The notes beneath the pieces are model-generated. The model saw only the letters and a program-made list of their open reading frames with translations, was not told where the DNA came from and made no database searches. The position numbers and the translations under genes are program-made. Below are positions 12,959 to 24,403 of a stretch of 64,000 bases of DNA, in pieces. Source of the stretch: Rosa chinensis (Eukaryota > Streptophyta > Magnoliopsida > Rosales > Rosaceae); assembly GCF_002994745.2 (NCBI RefSeq), contig NC_037092.1, forward strand, positions 75,116,324 through 75,180,323, given 5' to 3'. Position 1 is the first letter of the stretch. Each line of letters starts with the position of its first letter.

Positions 12959-13002
12959 ACCTCTTGTGGTGCTGCAATAAGAGTACGAAAAAGGCGTGGG
13001 GC

Positions 13003-14384
13003 TAGGCCTGGCATTTAAACCCGTAACCCGCAAACCCGCACTATACCCGCACGCAAAAAACCCGCAAATTAATGGGTTTTGCGGGCTAAACCCGTTGGAA
13101 CCCGTTAACTCAAAATCCTTCCCAAAAATCCATTACCCATACGGGTTTTTTTTTTTTTTTTTTTTTTTTCAACCAGGGCATTTTTATAATTTTTCTTATT
13201 CCCCATGAGGATCCAACAGTTGGATCTTCATATAATTGTGAAAAGAAGATTCAAAAGGAGATCCGTGAGGATTCGACCGTTGGATCGTCGTATAATTTTG
13301 TGAGGATGATTCTAAAGGCGATCTGGGACGATCCAACCGTTGGATCTTAGTATAATTGTGCAAAGATGATTCAAAAGGAGATCTGTGAGGATCTGACCGT
13401 TGGATCGTAATATAATTTTGTGAGGATGATTCTAAGGGCGATCCGGGAAGATCCAACCGTTGGATCTTCGTATAATTTTGAGAGGATGAACCTAAGGGCT
13501 ATCCGTGAGGATCTGACCTTTGGATCATCATATAAATCGGTAAAGATGATCATCTAGGTGATCCGTGAGGATCTGACCGTTGGATCATGCTATAATTTTG
13601 AGAGGATGAAACTAAGGGTGATCCGTGAAGATCTGACCGTTGGATCATCGTATAAATCGGTAAAGATGATCCTCTAGGTGATCTGACTGTTGGATCTTCG
13701 TATAATTTTGAAAGGATGAACCTAAGGGCGATCCGTGAGGATCCGACCGTTGGATCATCGTATAAATCGATAAAGGTGATCCTCTAGGTGATCTGACCGT
13801 TGGATCTTCGTATAATTTTGAGATGATGAACCTAAGGGCGATCCGTGAGGATCTGACCGTTAAATCATCGTATAAATCGGTAAAGATGATCCTCTAGGTG
13901 ATTTGACCATTGGATCATCATATAATTTTGAGAGGATGAACCTAAGGGCGATCCGTGAGGATCCGACCGTTGGATCATCGTATAAATCGGTAAAGATGAT
14001 CCTCTAGGTGATCTGTGAGGGTCCGACCGTTGGATCGTCGTATAATTGTGATTTGTGAATTATTTTTTGTCAAAAAAGAAAAGGAAAAAAAATCTAAAAA
14101 GATAGAAAATAAAAAATTTCAAAATAGAAAACCAAAAAAGTTCTTATAGAGAAAATGGCAAATGAGAGGTTATATACATAAGTCTTAATTGGTTTTAGTT
14201 GCTTTGATAAAAAGTTAAAAAAAAAAAAATGTTTACGGGTTCCAACGGAAAACCCGCAAACCCGCCGGGTTTGGCCCGCAAAACCCGTTAAGCTAACGGG
14301 TTCTTACCGGGTCGGCCCGTTAAGAACCCGACCCGTTAAGAACCCGCACCATACCCGCACTATACCTGCACGTTGCCAGGCCTA
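13003..14384. mobile_element. Non-autonomous hAT element with internal minisatellite
   Basis: The element is 1382 bp with an 11-bp perfect inverted repeat (TAGGCCTGGCA on the left, its complement on the right). It is flanked by a perfect 8-bp duplication, CGTGGGGC, at 12995-13002 and 14385-14392. Both subterminal regions carry many AACCCG/CGGGTT repeats. No transposase is encoded. It is inserted just upstream of the PPR start at 12958 and separates that gene from its ancestral 5' region. Confidence 0.93.
13196..14050. repeat. Minisatellite inside the hAT element, about 15 units of 48-62 bp
   Basis: About 15 units share the core GACCGTTGGATC(A/T)TCGTATAA, each followed by a variable TTTTGAGAGGATGA or ATCGGTAAAGATGAT arm and usually GATCCGTGAGGATC. 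Some units lack the GATCCGTGAG part and are about 50 bp. The two arm types alternate in places, so a higher-order unit of about 110-120 bp is likely in the right half. GATC-rich palindromes recur. Minus-strand ORFs here are repeat translations, not genes. Confidence 0.9.
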
Positions 14385-14392
14385 CGTGGGGC

Positions 14393-16634
14393 GCATCATC
14401 ATCTTCAGCATATCTCTGAGAGTCTCAGATTCAGCAGGCGGTTCCCTCTATAAAATTTTGTCGTTGTTAATTCGACAAAAAAGTTGCTGGCTTTGAGCTT
14501 TGTTCCTCTGAGGTATGAATATTTCTTGGAAAAATTGCTTTTCGTCCCCGTATTTTAACTTTTTTGCCTCAATGCCAACTTTGTCCTTTTTTAAATTTTG
14601 TAATTTTAGAGAATCTCCCATTGTAACGGTCATTTTTCTTAAAAATTAAATTTAACTAGGCAATTTTTTTACTTCTATTCCAGCAGTGCAAGTTATTTAT
14701 AAGTTGTTATTAAATTGAGAGGAAAAAAAAAAGTGAAATCAAATCGATGCATCCGCAAACTCAGCTTTCCAAAACCAACTCAAGAGCTCAGACAAAGTAA
14801 AATTTAGTTGCTACATTTTGAACTTTTAAAGTATGAACTGAAGGATTACCACTACTTCAATTTGAGTAGTGGTTGTCCAAACCAAGTTAACTACAATAGG
14901 AAACAGTTTATCACACCCAGAAATTATAGTAATAACATTCACAATACATCCCAGGTAAAGGAGCTTAGTTTTCAAGTTATTCTTGTTGTACCAAGAAAGT
15001 TCTGTTTCAACAATGGCAACAAAGTGTCACTATCCTTAGACTTCTAGATTAGATTTCCAAACTAGTGCTAAGGATTCCGTCATGTTATGGCAGATTCTGA
15101 AACACCCATGTCATTGTGTTTCGCTGATCATCAAGTTGGTGCACCTTCATCAGTGCATCCCATCCCTTGCTTGCCTACTACTCAACACCATCAAAGATGA
15201 CCGCCCCTCGCTCCCTCTGTGACATGCATGCTTCTACTATCTACATACCTCTTTTGCTGCTACTGCTGCAACGAGAATAAGAAGAAGAAGACCCGAACTG
15301 AATTGCGCATCATCATCATCTTAATTTGCTAGAGAAAGGTTTCCCGATTCAATGATAGAATCTGTTGCTTGCTTTTGAGTCGGAAATATTATTTCAGTTT
15401 TGATGTCGTTTATCATTGAACTATTCTTCTTATTATTATTTTCTATTAATTAAAAAAACAGTAAAAATTTTAGGAGATAATTTAAAAAAAAAGTATAAAT
15501 TAATCTGCTCCACCATAATGCATCCACTGAAACTGGTGTAGCTTTTCATTGTTGCGCTTTCTTTCACTAAACTGACTGCGTAAGACCTAGACAAGCAGAT
15601 CAACTAAATGACTGCTCAGGTAATCTCATACACGGGGGTCTGCATAAGATGCTCCAAAATAAAGACACAATCAGTTATCATGCTCTGGATAATACATGAC
15701 ATAGCAATCTTCTGAAGAACTAAACAGGGGGCCTAAGCAAGTAAGGGTTAGCTTAAAATGTTCAAATTAAGATCAGATCTTATTGAATAAAGAATTTTGT
15801 GATGTTAATTACAAAATATTGTAAAGATTATAAGTATTGGCACCTCCTTTACCCTGAAACAAAAATCACACTAGTTTGTTTAATTGTAAAGCAACTATTC
15901 CGTTCAGGGTATCAGAATTATACCACATCTGGACCAGAAAGAGAGAATAATTACACTGCTGATTTGTGTTTCTCTACCCAAATGAATGTGAAATAGTGCT
16001 CCTGATATACTTCTTGACTCTGTAGTAAAATATGCAAGTTTTGTGCTATCTGCAAGGTGAATTGCCAAGCTAGAGTAAACTTAATACAAACCTTTGTTGC
16101 AAAAGCAGCTGCAATCACAACTAGTTAGATGAGACGAAGATATGAAGAAATAATAGACATAGAATGCATCATCGAGTTTACCAGGCCTTGTAATAGACAC
16201 TTCCTTAATAGCCTCTGCAGGTAACCTATGTAGAATTCTAGGAATTAATTTCACACAACTTGTAATAGATATTTACTTATTAGCCTCAAATGTAAGACAG
16301 TTCTTCAAATGGTAGTACTGCTAAGTTTGTTCTTCAAATGGTAGTACTGCTAAGTTTATCTGGCTAGATATGAGTAAATTACTAATGCATCTGCCAAGCT
16401 GGGTAGCTAGGGACATGACTACGTAAAATGCAAGAAGTCAGGATCACATACAAAATGACATTGTATTTTCAATTGATGGATTAATAAATAAAATATATAA
16501 CACATCCAAAGTTAAGGTTCAAGGGTCATCAACTCATAACACTATTGCTCTACAGAAATTGCACCATATGACTAGCAGCTTATCAATTTAGCTAGAATTA
16601 GTCAATAGCAATAAGAGTTCCAAGTTATAATTTA
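14393..16634. other. PPR intergenic region with remnants of a deleted PPR copy
   Basis: No intact gene. Traces of a third PPR copy are visible: about 15008-15045 resembles the C-terminal coding end of the neighbouring PPRs (shared AACAATGGCAACAAAG, then a CTATCCTTGGAC-like string). About 15255-15440 resembles their 5' leader (CTGCTGCAA, GAGAATAAGAAGAAGAAG, TTGCGCATCATC). The body between them is gone. A 29-bp direct repeat sits at 16300-16357. The rest is AT-rich and unassigned. Confidence 0.5.
16300..16357. repeat. Perfect 29-bp tandem duplication
   Basis: The segment beginning GTTCTTCAAATGGTAGTACT occurs twice head to tail, at 16300-16328 and 16329-16357, without mismatch. Confidence 0.9.
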
Positions 16635-18693
16635 TCATGAATCTTTCAACAAGAGCAACAAAGCCGGATCTACTATATCCTTGGACAATAAATCAACTAT
16701 CAATTCCATACTTGATGCATCTGCAGAGAAACCACACTCCACCATTTCTTGAATAAGTCCCATAGCCCATGATGTTTCATTGTTTTTTAACAACCCTCGG
16801 ATGATGATGTTATAGGTCCAACCATCTGGAGAGCAGCCTTTGTCTCCCATTTCTCTCAGCAACTTTTCTGCTTCAGTTAATAAGCCCCCTTTACAAAATC
16901 CATGAATCATTATATTGTATGTCTTCACATTAGGCTGTATTCCTCTTGAAGACAAACCAGAGAAGACATCTATTGCAGAGTCCATTTTCCCAGCTTTGCA
17001 CAAACCTTCAATGATAATATTGTAAACTACAATATTTAGTTCCAACTTCTTGCCTTCCATCTCTCTAAGTAATTCAATTGCCGTAGAAAGTTGTTGGTTA
17101 TTACACAGGCCATCAAGTATAACAGCATAAGTTTGAACACCTGGAAGTTGACCACAACCTTGCATCTCAGAGAACAACTTTTCTGCTTCTTGTAGTCTCC
17201 CTGCTTTACAAAAACCATCAACAAGAGTGTTGTAAGTAATGGTATCGGGAACAAGTCCCCTAAGAGGCATATCCTTGAAAATCTTGTAAGCCTGATCGAT
17301 TTTTTTAACCCTTACAATATCCGTTAATCAATATGGTACAACTCTGAACATTAACCATGGAGCCTTTGCTAACCATCAGATCGAAGACTTTTTTGGCCTC
17401 GTCCATTTCTCCTAGCAAACAGTGACCGTCCATAAGCGAATTGTATGTAACCGAATTAGGTTGAATATCTCTTTGAATCATCATCTGAATGACACTTTTG
17501 GCTTCCACAACCATCCCCTCCTTACAGAATGTATCAACCAGGACATTGAAGGTGGGGAGATCCGGAGATATACCTTTACTCAACATTTCATCCAGCAGCC
17601 TTGTAGCTTCTTTCCACTCGCCTAGTTTGCAGACTGCTTGAATTAAAGAGGTGTAAGTAACAACGTCTGGAGCAATACCTCTGGTAATCATTTCTGTGAA
17701 GAGGTTCAATGCTTGATCAACTAGTGTATCCTTACAATGACTGTCGATAATGGTGTTAAAGGTAAATATGTCAGGCTTGCATCCTCTCTCTTCCATCTTC
17801 CCAAGTAAATGAATAGCCGCAGTGTTGTTTCCCATCACGCAAAAGCCTTTTATTAGTGTGTTGAAAGTAAACACATCCGGCTGACAATGACCTCCCTCCA
17901 CCAATTTGCTGAAAAGTAGTACAGCCTCAGCCACTCTATTTTGGAGAACAAAGCCGTTGATCAGAGTGTTGAAGGTGGTGACATTTGGTTGACGACCCAA
18001 TTTGAAGAATTGTGCCAAGACAGATAAGCTAGACGGCTAAACCCCATATGATTCAAATGGCAATAGCAATTGATGATAATGCTGAGAGTATAGTCATCAG
18101 GCGCAATTCGACACAGAAGCATTTGTCTATTCAAAGAGATTACTGCATAATAGTGTTCCAATTTGACAAGTTGACTCAATATCTGAGTGAAACGGACAAC
18201 CGAAGGCAGAGGACGCCTTTGAAGCATTTCATCGAACACCTTCAAGGCATAGTCAAGGTAATTGATTTTGGGGTTTGAGGTCCCGGGCTCTCTAGTTGTC
18301 TGAAGAAGAAAGGCATTGATTAGAGTGGGCGAAGGTGGTGACATCCGGTTGAAGGCCGAGTTTGAAGAAATGTGCCAAGACAGGTAAACTCAACGCAGCT
18401 TGTTTCAAATGACAGTAGCAATTTGTGATAATACTGAGAGTACAAGCATCATGACCCATTCCAATCGCACCCATTTGTTTAAACAGAGGAATGACTGCCC
18501 AATAATGTTTTAATTTGGCAATTTGAGCCAAGAATTGATTGAAGCAGACAACAGAAGGCAGAGGACGCATGTGAAGCATCTCATGGAACACCTTCAAGGT
18601 ATGCTCAATATTACTCACCCTAGGCTTTGAGGCTCGCAGGGTTTCACTAGACTTGGTTGGGTTTGAGGGCTGAGAATGAACAAAGGCGGCCAT
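16635..18693 (-). pseudogene. Chimeric Rf-like PPR pseudogene with duplicated N-terminus
   Basis: On the minus strand an RFL-type PPR begins at ATG 18693. It runs through the N-terminal region to the equivalent of residue about 130, then joins a second N-terminal region (from about 18285) that continues into a full set of PPR repeats ending at 16635. This is what unequal crossover between two tandem PPR genes would leave. Three lesions break it: one extra base near 18327, eight extra bases at about 18031-18038, and one extra base in the T/A run at about 17302-17308. Each was placed by comparing with the paralogue at 11241-12958. The C-terminus (STMELIV-like block, then LLSKDIVDPALL) matches that paralogue closely. 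It is not expected to make a full protein. Confidence 0.8.
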
Positions 18694-20679
18694 GTAATTC
18701 TGGACTACAAAAGGGGACTTTTGCTCCTGCTGCAATGAGAATAAGAAGAAGAAGAGAAACCCCGAACTGATTTGCGCATCATCTTAATCAAGCATTTTTG
18801 ATTCACAAATCGACAGTGCCTGGAAGCTCGAATAGATTTGCGAGGGAAAGCTTTGCCGATCCAACGGTACAATAATCTGTTGCACGCGCTTTGAGCCTTA
18901 TTTAGTTCCGTTTTAATATATCCGTTTCCCACAAGTTCGTTTATCGTTGAACTCTTCTTTCTTTTTCATTTGGTAAGAAACGGTAGAAAAACCTCCCCGT
19001 GTGAGCGGGTTGAATTTTAAAAGAATTAATTACAACATAAAGATAAACAAGTTTAGAGATATATTAGGAGATGATTATGTAATTGTAATCTATCAATTTA
19101 TTGATAAAAGAAGAAAAATTAGAAAATCATTGGAGATGAGAAAAAAAAAAGAAAATTTTTTATAAATAGTCACTCAACTATAACTCATTCAGTATTTTAG
19201 TCACTAATTTTAAGAATATCACTTTGAGTACTCACATTTATTGTCGTTCTTATACTTTTGCCACTACTACTAAATATTTATTTACGCACCATTAAAACTA
19301 AGAGTATTTTTGTCCAATTATCAAAGTCTCCTATCATTTTTTGTTTTGTTTTACCCAAACAGATCAAAGTTTAGTGACGATTTGTGATATTTTCCCCAAA
19401 TAGCAAAAAAAAAAAAAAAAACTCATATTCTTTGTAGAAAAGAATTTAGAAACTTTGCAGTCCTCAATCCAAAAGTTGAAGTCTTTTTTCTCAGATATTT
19501 TCTCTTCGAATTTTTCAAATCTTTTTCAAAGACTCAATTGACAATGGAAAGAGGAAGCAAGGCCAGCCTGCTAGCAGCAAGAACAAGCCTACCATATGGG
19601 GAGAAGAAGAAGAAGAGTACAGCGCTTGATGAGACCAGGAAGACAACTTCTTAGAAGGACAGTTTGAAAGTGCCTACTGTTGGTACAAGCTCCAACTTAA
19701 AAGGGAAAGAAATTTCATTTTATGTTGGGTATGAGCCTCTATGAGTTTGAACGAGCTTTTAAGAGTCTTTTATGACGTTTCTAGTATCTTTTTTTTTTTA
19801 CTTTGTCAAGGGGAACCTAAAGGCATCCTAGACCAGAGATAAACCCCTTCGGCGCATGTGAAATGCTCCAACTGTGCATTGCAGCACAATGTCTGACCAC
19901 TTTGATAGCTTCGGGGTTCGAACCTAGATCAGAGAGCACACCCAACTAGGCAAGAACCACTAGACCACTTGTAGTGGTTGACGTTTCTAGTAGCTAGTTT
20001 GTACCACATTTTCGTGATTGGCAAGCTAATGCTAGTTGAATGATTTCCTTTCCATAGGAGGCAAAGTTGGTTCTATTCTTGTATAGACTCGCTTAATTGT
20101 GAGCATCACATAAATTTTTAATAGTTTACTTTGGTTTAGATAGGTAGTTCGGATTTTCTTATTGGATAGCTTATGTAAACTTTGTAGACTTTAACCTTTG
20201 GCTGTTGATCTAATGACATTCAACTTCTATTTATAAAAAAAAATATTAAAAAAAAAAACAAAAACAAAAACACACACTCATACAACAATATTTAAATCTT
20301 TCGGTTCGAATTTTTCAAATATTTTTGTAAAGGCTCAATTGACAATTCTGTCAAAACTTAAGCAAGAGGATACATCTGATGTTAACAATATTAACTTTTG
20401 GTTAGTTTGGTTAACAAAAGAAAATTGAATTGAATGATGAACGCTTCAACCCACACAATCCCACTGTCATCCTATCAAGATGGGACCTGGATACTCTTGT
20501 TAAGTGTTACATAATGTTATGAACATTTCTTATTCAGAGATTGTCATTCTGAGTTCGCCATGGTTTGGATGACTAGATCAAGGTAAAGAAACTCAGTACA
20601 ATTAGTTTCCTCCTTGATGATGCTTGCACGGAGTTGATCACGGAAGGCGTCTTTTACTTTCTAAGAAAAAAATTACTAG
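18694..20679. other. Intergenic region left of the tandem array
   Basis: The first 250 bp are the PPR 5' leader region. A 36-codon ORF at 19543-19653 (MERGSKASLL...) is too short to assign. A segment of about 46 bp ending TCAATTGACAAT occurs at about 19500-19545 and again at about 20300-20346, so these direct repeats flank about 0.8 kb that includes a SINE. Confidence 0.45.
19787..19978 (-). mobile_element. tRNA-derived SINE with 14-bp target duplication
   Basis: Read on the minus strand, the element begins at 19978 and has a pol III A box (TGGTCTAGTGG, 19967-19957). A B box (GGTTCGAACCC, 19924-19914) follows, and it ends in a poly(A) tail (the T run at 19787-19800 on the plus strand). A perfect 14-bp direct repeat, TGACGTTTCTAGTA, flanks it at 19773-19786 and 19979-19992. 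Length 192 bp, typical of plant SINEs. The perfect duplication indicates a fairly recent insertion. Confidence 0.9.
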
Positions 20680-20842
20680 AAAGATTTTTTTAATAATTAC
20701 GTACACTCTCGAAAAATTGTTTTCCGAATTAATAAACACCATAAAGAATGCGTCAATCTGAAATATTTATAACCGTTCATACCACCTGCATAATACTCAA
20801 ATAATACCACGCAAGAAAACAAGACTTATTTCAAAATAATCA

Positions 20843-21043
20843 CTAGCGGGACCCACGGGAACCACCACGATGTGACCGGTCAAACTGGCCCAGCCCCGGC
20901 ATGGACATATTCACAGAGGAGCATGCCTCTCCTACATCTGAATTGAATAGGACCCAACGTCCTCCAGCGCTTCTATAAAGCCAAAAATCTCCTACAACAG
21001 ATAAGATCTCTGATCTAATTCTTCTCTCGACATTATCAACCAT
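20843..21043 (-). other. Minus-strand 66-codon ORF, array copy 0
   Basis: This is the most diverged copy of the small minus-strand ORF. The few differences from the other copies in its last 20 codons (T to M, L to F, R to H, S to R) all change amino acids. That argues against strong protein-level constraint. See 36700-36900 for the full description. Confidence 0.3.
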
Positions 21044-22296
21044 TACTGACTAAAGCGTCAAAGAGTTTTAGGCCGGCAAACCCGGTTTCTCTCTGACTTT
21101 TGTTGTGTTGGACAGATTGCGAGAAGAAAAGGAAAGGAGACAAGACAGATTCGTGATTCCAGACCCCGACAGTAGTTTTACTCGTCGTAAGCCCCGGAAA
21201 CAATAACTGTTCTAAATTTTTTTTATAGCAATCGCCAATTTCAAACATCGCGGCTGATGCAATTAAGACATTCGATAGAACGTTAAAGTTAAGTTACACA
21301 TGTAACTCTCGCCGCATGCTTTGCAAAGTTTCATTAAAGTCGTACTTACACCAATGACGTGCACGCATTACTCACTAACTATTGGCGCAATAACTCTTAG
21401 TCATTATTTTCTTAGTGACTGTGCAGCGTTACATAACATTTTACATTAATTAGTTATTACATAGACATGAGGAGATCACTCGTTACCCAAAAAGCAAATC
21501 ACTGCTTTATTTTAAGTGCATTCTTTAATCACTCCTCAAATCAATCACATGAGGAGCCCTAATTCTTTTTCGTCTACAAAAAGTTACTTCTGCTTCAACT
21601 AAAATCTACAAGGTCAGAGTTAAAAAGGAAAAATACTGAGTAGGATATTTTTCTCCAAAAGAAGTTAAGAAGAGTCAATTTTTTCTTGTTGACAATATCA
21701 CAGTAATTTATTATTTGTTTCACCGGAAATCATTGAATTTAGGAAGAAGGATAAAATTGTGCATGATGAATTTAGAAGTGGTAAATTAATTTTCCAAAAA
21801 GCAAAGATTCGGGGTGACAAATGGGCTAATCCGGCCAGTCTGTCCATTCGTGCTTTGCGCTGTGCTTGAACAAGCCCATTTAATTTTTTGTCCACAGTTA
21901 TTTCCTAAACATATTTTGATTGTGGAATTGTCTAGAATTTTGAGAATTTAAATGATCTGAAACATAAATAGCGTAATATATAATGACCACTTGTTGAATA
22001 CTTATCTGCATTTAAAACTTGATAATTTAGCGGTAAATCATTTAAACATAACCGAGCTATCGAAACACGTACGCACTGTTTAAATATAACTCTCTTATTT
22101 AAACCCGATAGGCAATTAAACACGTAACTTCTTTTAAAGAGCGCACAAGAGTTTACACAGTTAGTTCATTTGAGTCTTAAATGCGGTTATGTTTTCTCCC
22201 TTATAAATATATTATCACATGAAACTAAACTCCAACAAAGCGATCATTACTAGAAAACACATTCGTGAGTAATCACATAACATTGCAAAGGGAGTT

Positions 22297-22584
22297 ATGG
22301 CCGGACCAAGCAGGCGCCATGTTTTGGTGATTTTTCTCTTGCAGGTGACATTAAATGCTTTTGCAACCCCAACACTGGAGGGGCCAGCAAATGTTAAAGA
22401 CTGTGCAAGACAGTTCACCGAAAAGTGCGGGATCAAAGTAGGAAACAGCATTTTCAGTAATGGATTTTTGAGTGATGATTGTTGTCGAGATCTTGTAAAG
22501 TTGGGTAAACCATGCCACGATACCTTCCTCAACACGTCCCTTGCGGCACTTCATCCTAGTGCAAACAAAGCTCATTGGAGGTGA
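22297..22584 (+). pseudogene. ECA1-like copy 0, truncated and fused to Gypsy LTR
   Basis: The first 92-93 residues match the intact copies (one change, E47K). The reading frame then runs into LTR sequence after 22574 and stops at once (HWR, stop at 22582-22584). It keeps the signal peptide and five of the six cysteines of the first domain. The second domain is absent. It cannot make the two-domain protein. Confidence 0.9.
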
Positions 22585-22729
22585 TCTGGGGGCGGTCCGG
22601 GGCTCGAGCGGTAGCCCGCCTGGCCGTGACCTCACAGGTCATCCCCTTGGTGAGATTCGGTACCTCCGGCGGTATGGTGAGCGTGGCTCATTATAGCTAA
22701 TTATGCTCGTTCTAGCGTATGTAGGTACA
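22580..22729 (-). repeat. Truncated 3' LTR of the Gypsy element
   Basis: About 150 bp match the outer part of the 5' LTR (33613-33763), with roughly five substitutions plus an uneven left edge. The element-sense start is TGTACCTAC at 22729. It is preceded, in element sense, by a purine-rich tract GGGGACTTGGGGGACT (22745-22730). About 320 bp of the LTR (R/U5 side) are missing at the junction with the ECA1 copy. Confidence 0.88.
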
Positions 22730-22745
22730 AGTCCCCCAAGTCCCC

Positions 22746-23929
22746 AATCAAGGAGGGCAATCTTGGTTGGGGAGTTGATCGGCGGTGTGAAGCGTTACTT
22801 CCGATAGACTTGCAACAGCATAATTAGCGTCAGTGCGTCGTCAACCATGGATTTTCTGAGCAAACGCTTTATACCCTTTCGGGTGGGCCCCTGCCAGGCC
22901 CGCCAGGGAGTCCCCCACTCCCTAGCCAAGACGGACCTCCGGATGGTCGGTAAATTGTTTGATGAGGGGAAGCTGCGCAGAGCAGAAGGTGTTGGGTAGC
23001 GAGCCCAATCTTAGTACCCGAGTGGCGGGGGTCAACGTACCTGATCAGGGTCGTCGTAGACTGTTGACACGTCCCCGTGTCCTGTAGGGACGGTCTGACC
23101 GCAACGCCGCGTGGCGGTCGCTGGCAGAAAGGAGGCGTAGCCTGGGGATCCGCCGTTGGAGGATACCCCCCCGCTGGATGCAGCAGGAAAACAGCATCGG
23201 GTAGACGTGTTCGGCCGTGGTTACTGAGCGGAACTGCGCTCAGCAATACACGGGGTTTGCAAGATGGAGAGGGCCCTGCCGGCGGTGCCATGTATTGCCT
23301 AGGCTGCCCTTTGCCAACTGTCAAGTGAGAAGTTCCGCTAGCGGGGTTTCGCTCAGCGGACCTCGATACTTGGAAGATGACAGCGAGAAGTTCCGCTAGC
23401 GGGGTTTCGCTCAGCGGACTTCGATACCCGGGGGATGACAAGTGAGAAGTTCCGCTAGCGGGGTTTCGCTCAGCGGACTTCGATACTTGGAAGATGACAA
23501 GTGAGAAGTTCCGCTAGCGGGGTTTCGCTCAGCGGACTTCGATACTTGGAAGATGACAAGCGAGAAGTTCCGCTAGCGGGGTTTCGCTCAGCGGACTTCG
23601 ATACTTGGAAGATGACAAGTAAGAAGTTCCGCTAGCGGGGTTTCGCTTAGCGGACTTCGATACTTGGAGCCTTCTAACCAAAAGTTGTGGCTTCGGTCGG
23701 ACGCTTCGTCTGATGGTGGTGGACACGTGGCAAGCCCCCAAAGGGTTAGCGTGCGGAGGCGTGTCTCCTTCGTCGAGCCGTCTCCTCGCCATTAATGTCA
23801 AGTAATGATGGATTTCGTAACCGAGGCGTCGCCTCGGTTAATCCGGAGAGTAACTGCAGCTGTTGGACACGCGTACGGCTGGCAGTCGATGTCGTTTTTT
23901 AAACGGACGGCGTGGGATTGTTTGACGTT
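22746..23929. other. Non-coding 3' region of the Gypsy element
   Basis: GC-rich and without a supported ORF; it lies between the purine tract and the promoter of the antisense ORF. A 59-bp tandem repeat occupies 23324-23668. Confidence 0.7.
23324..23668. repeat. Six-copy 59-bp tandem repeat with hairpin
   Basis: Six near-identical units of 58-59 bp. Each contains TCCGCTAGCGGGG followed by TTTCGCTCAGCGGA. TCCGCT and AGCGGA are complementary and can form a stem, and CCGCTAGCGG is itself palindromic. It lies in the non-coding part of the Gypsy element, upstream of the antisense ORF. Confidence 0.93.
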
Positions 23930-23942
23930 GACATAAAAAGGG
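23930..23942 (+). promoter_or_regulatory. TATA-like box for the Gypsy antisense ORF
   Basis: ACATAAAAAGGGG at 23930-23942 precedes, on the plus strand, a leader with a likely intron (donor near 24129, acceptor AG at about 24391) and then the ORF at 24404. The position suits a promoter driving transcription opposite to the retrotransposon. Confidence 0.4.
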
Positions 23943-24403
23943 GGAAGGTTGCATATTTGGCACTGCTCTAAACTTCGAACTGTGCCCTCGTCATCTTCAA
24001 GTGTTCTGTGTTTGAAATCGGAGGAGAAAAGCGAGGCGATATCGGCGAGTTCTTGCGCGTGGACGAACAGACGATCTTCGGCTGCGAAGAGTAGTGTGCA
24101 CACTGCTGTCAGAGGTTCCACTGTGAAGGTTGGTAATCTAGCCTTTTTCCTGTTTGATTGGGTGTCTGTGTTGTTGGATTTCTGTGTTTTTATGTGATAT
24201 GCTCTGTCGACGTACTGTGAGGGTGTGAGTGGGTTTGGGGAAGGGTGGTTGTGATTGACAATTGGGGTTGTTAGGGCTTTTCTAGATGGTCAAATCTGGG
24301 TTTTAGTCTGCGTTCGTTCTTGTTTTGGCATTTTCTGGATCTAACCTATCCCTATAATAGATCCTGTGTGAGCTAACTGATTTGGGTTTTAGGGTGTTTT
24401 GGG

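Noticed and set aside
13196..13553. Minus-strand ORFs of 60-86 codons with repeating peptides
   Set aside because: They are translations of the GATC-rich minisatellite inside the hAT element and have no gene context.
13324..14050. Possible CRISPR-like or satellite array
   Set aside because: The units are adjacent without spacers and lie within a plant hAT element, so it is a minisatellite.
19543..19653. 36-codon ORF with a Lys-rich stretch
   Set aside because: Too short and without a recognisable motif or neighbouring gene features.
22297..22584. Short intact secreted protein of 95 aa
   Set aside because: The frame matches the ECA1 copies up to the LTR junction and lacks the last cysteine of domain 1, so it is a truncation.
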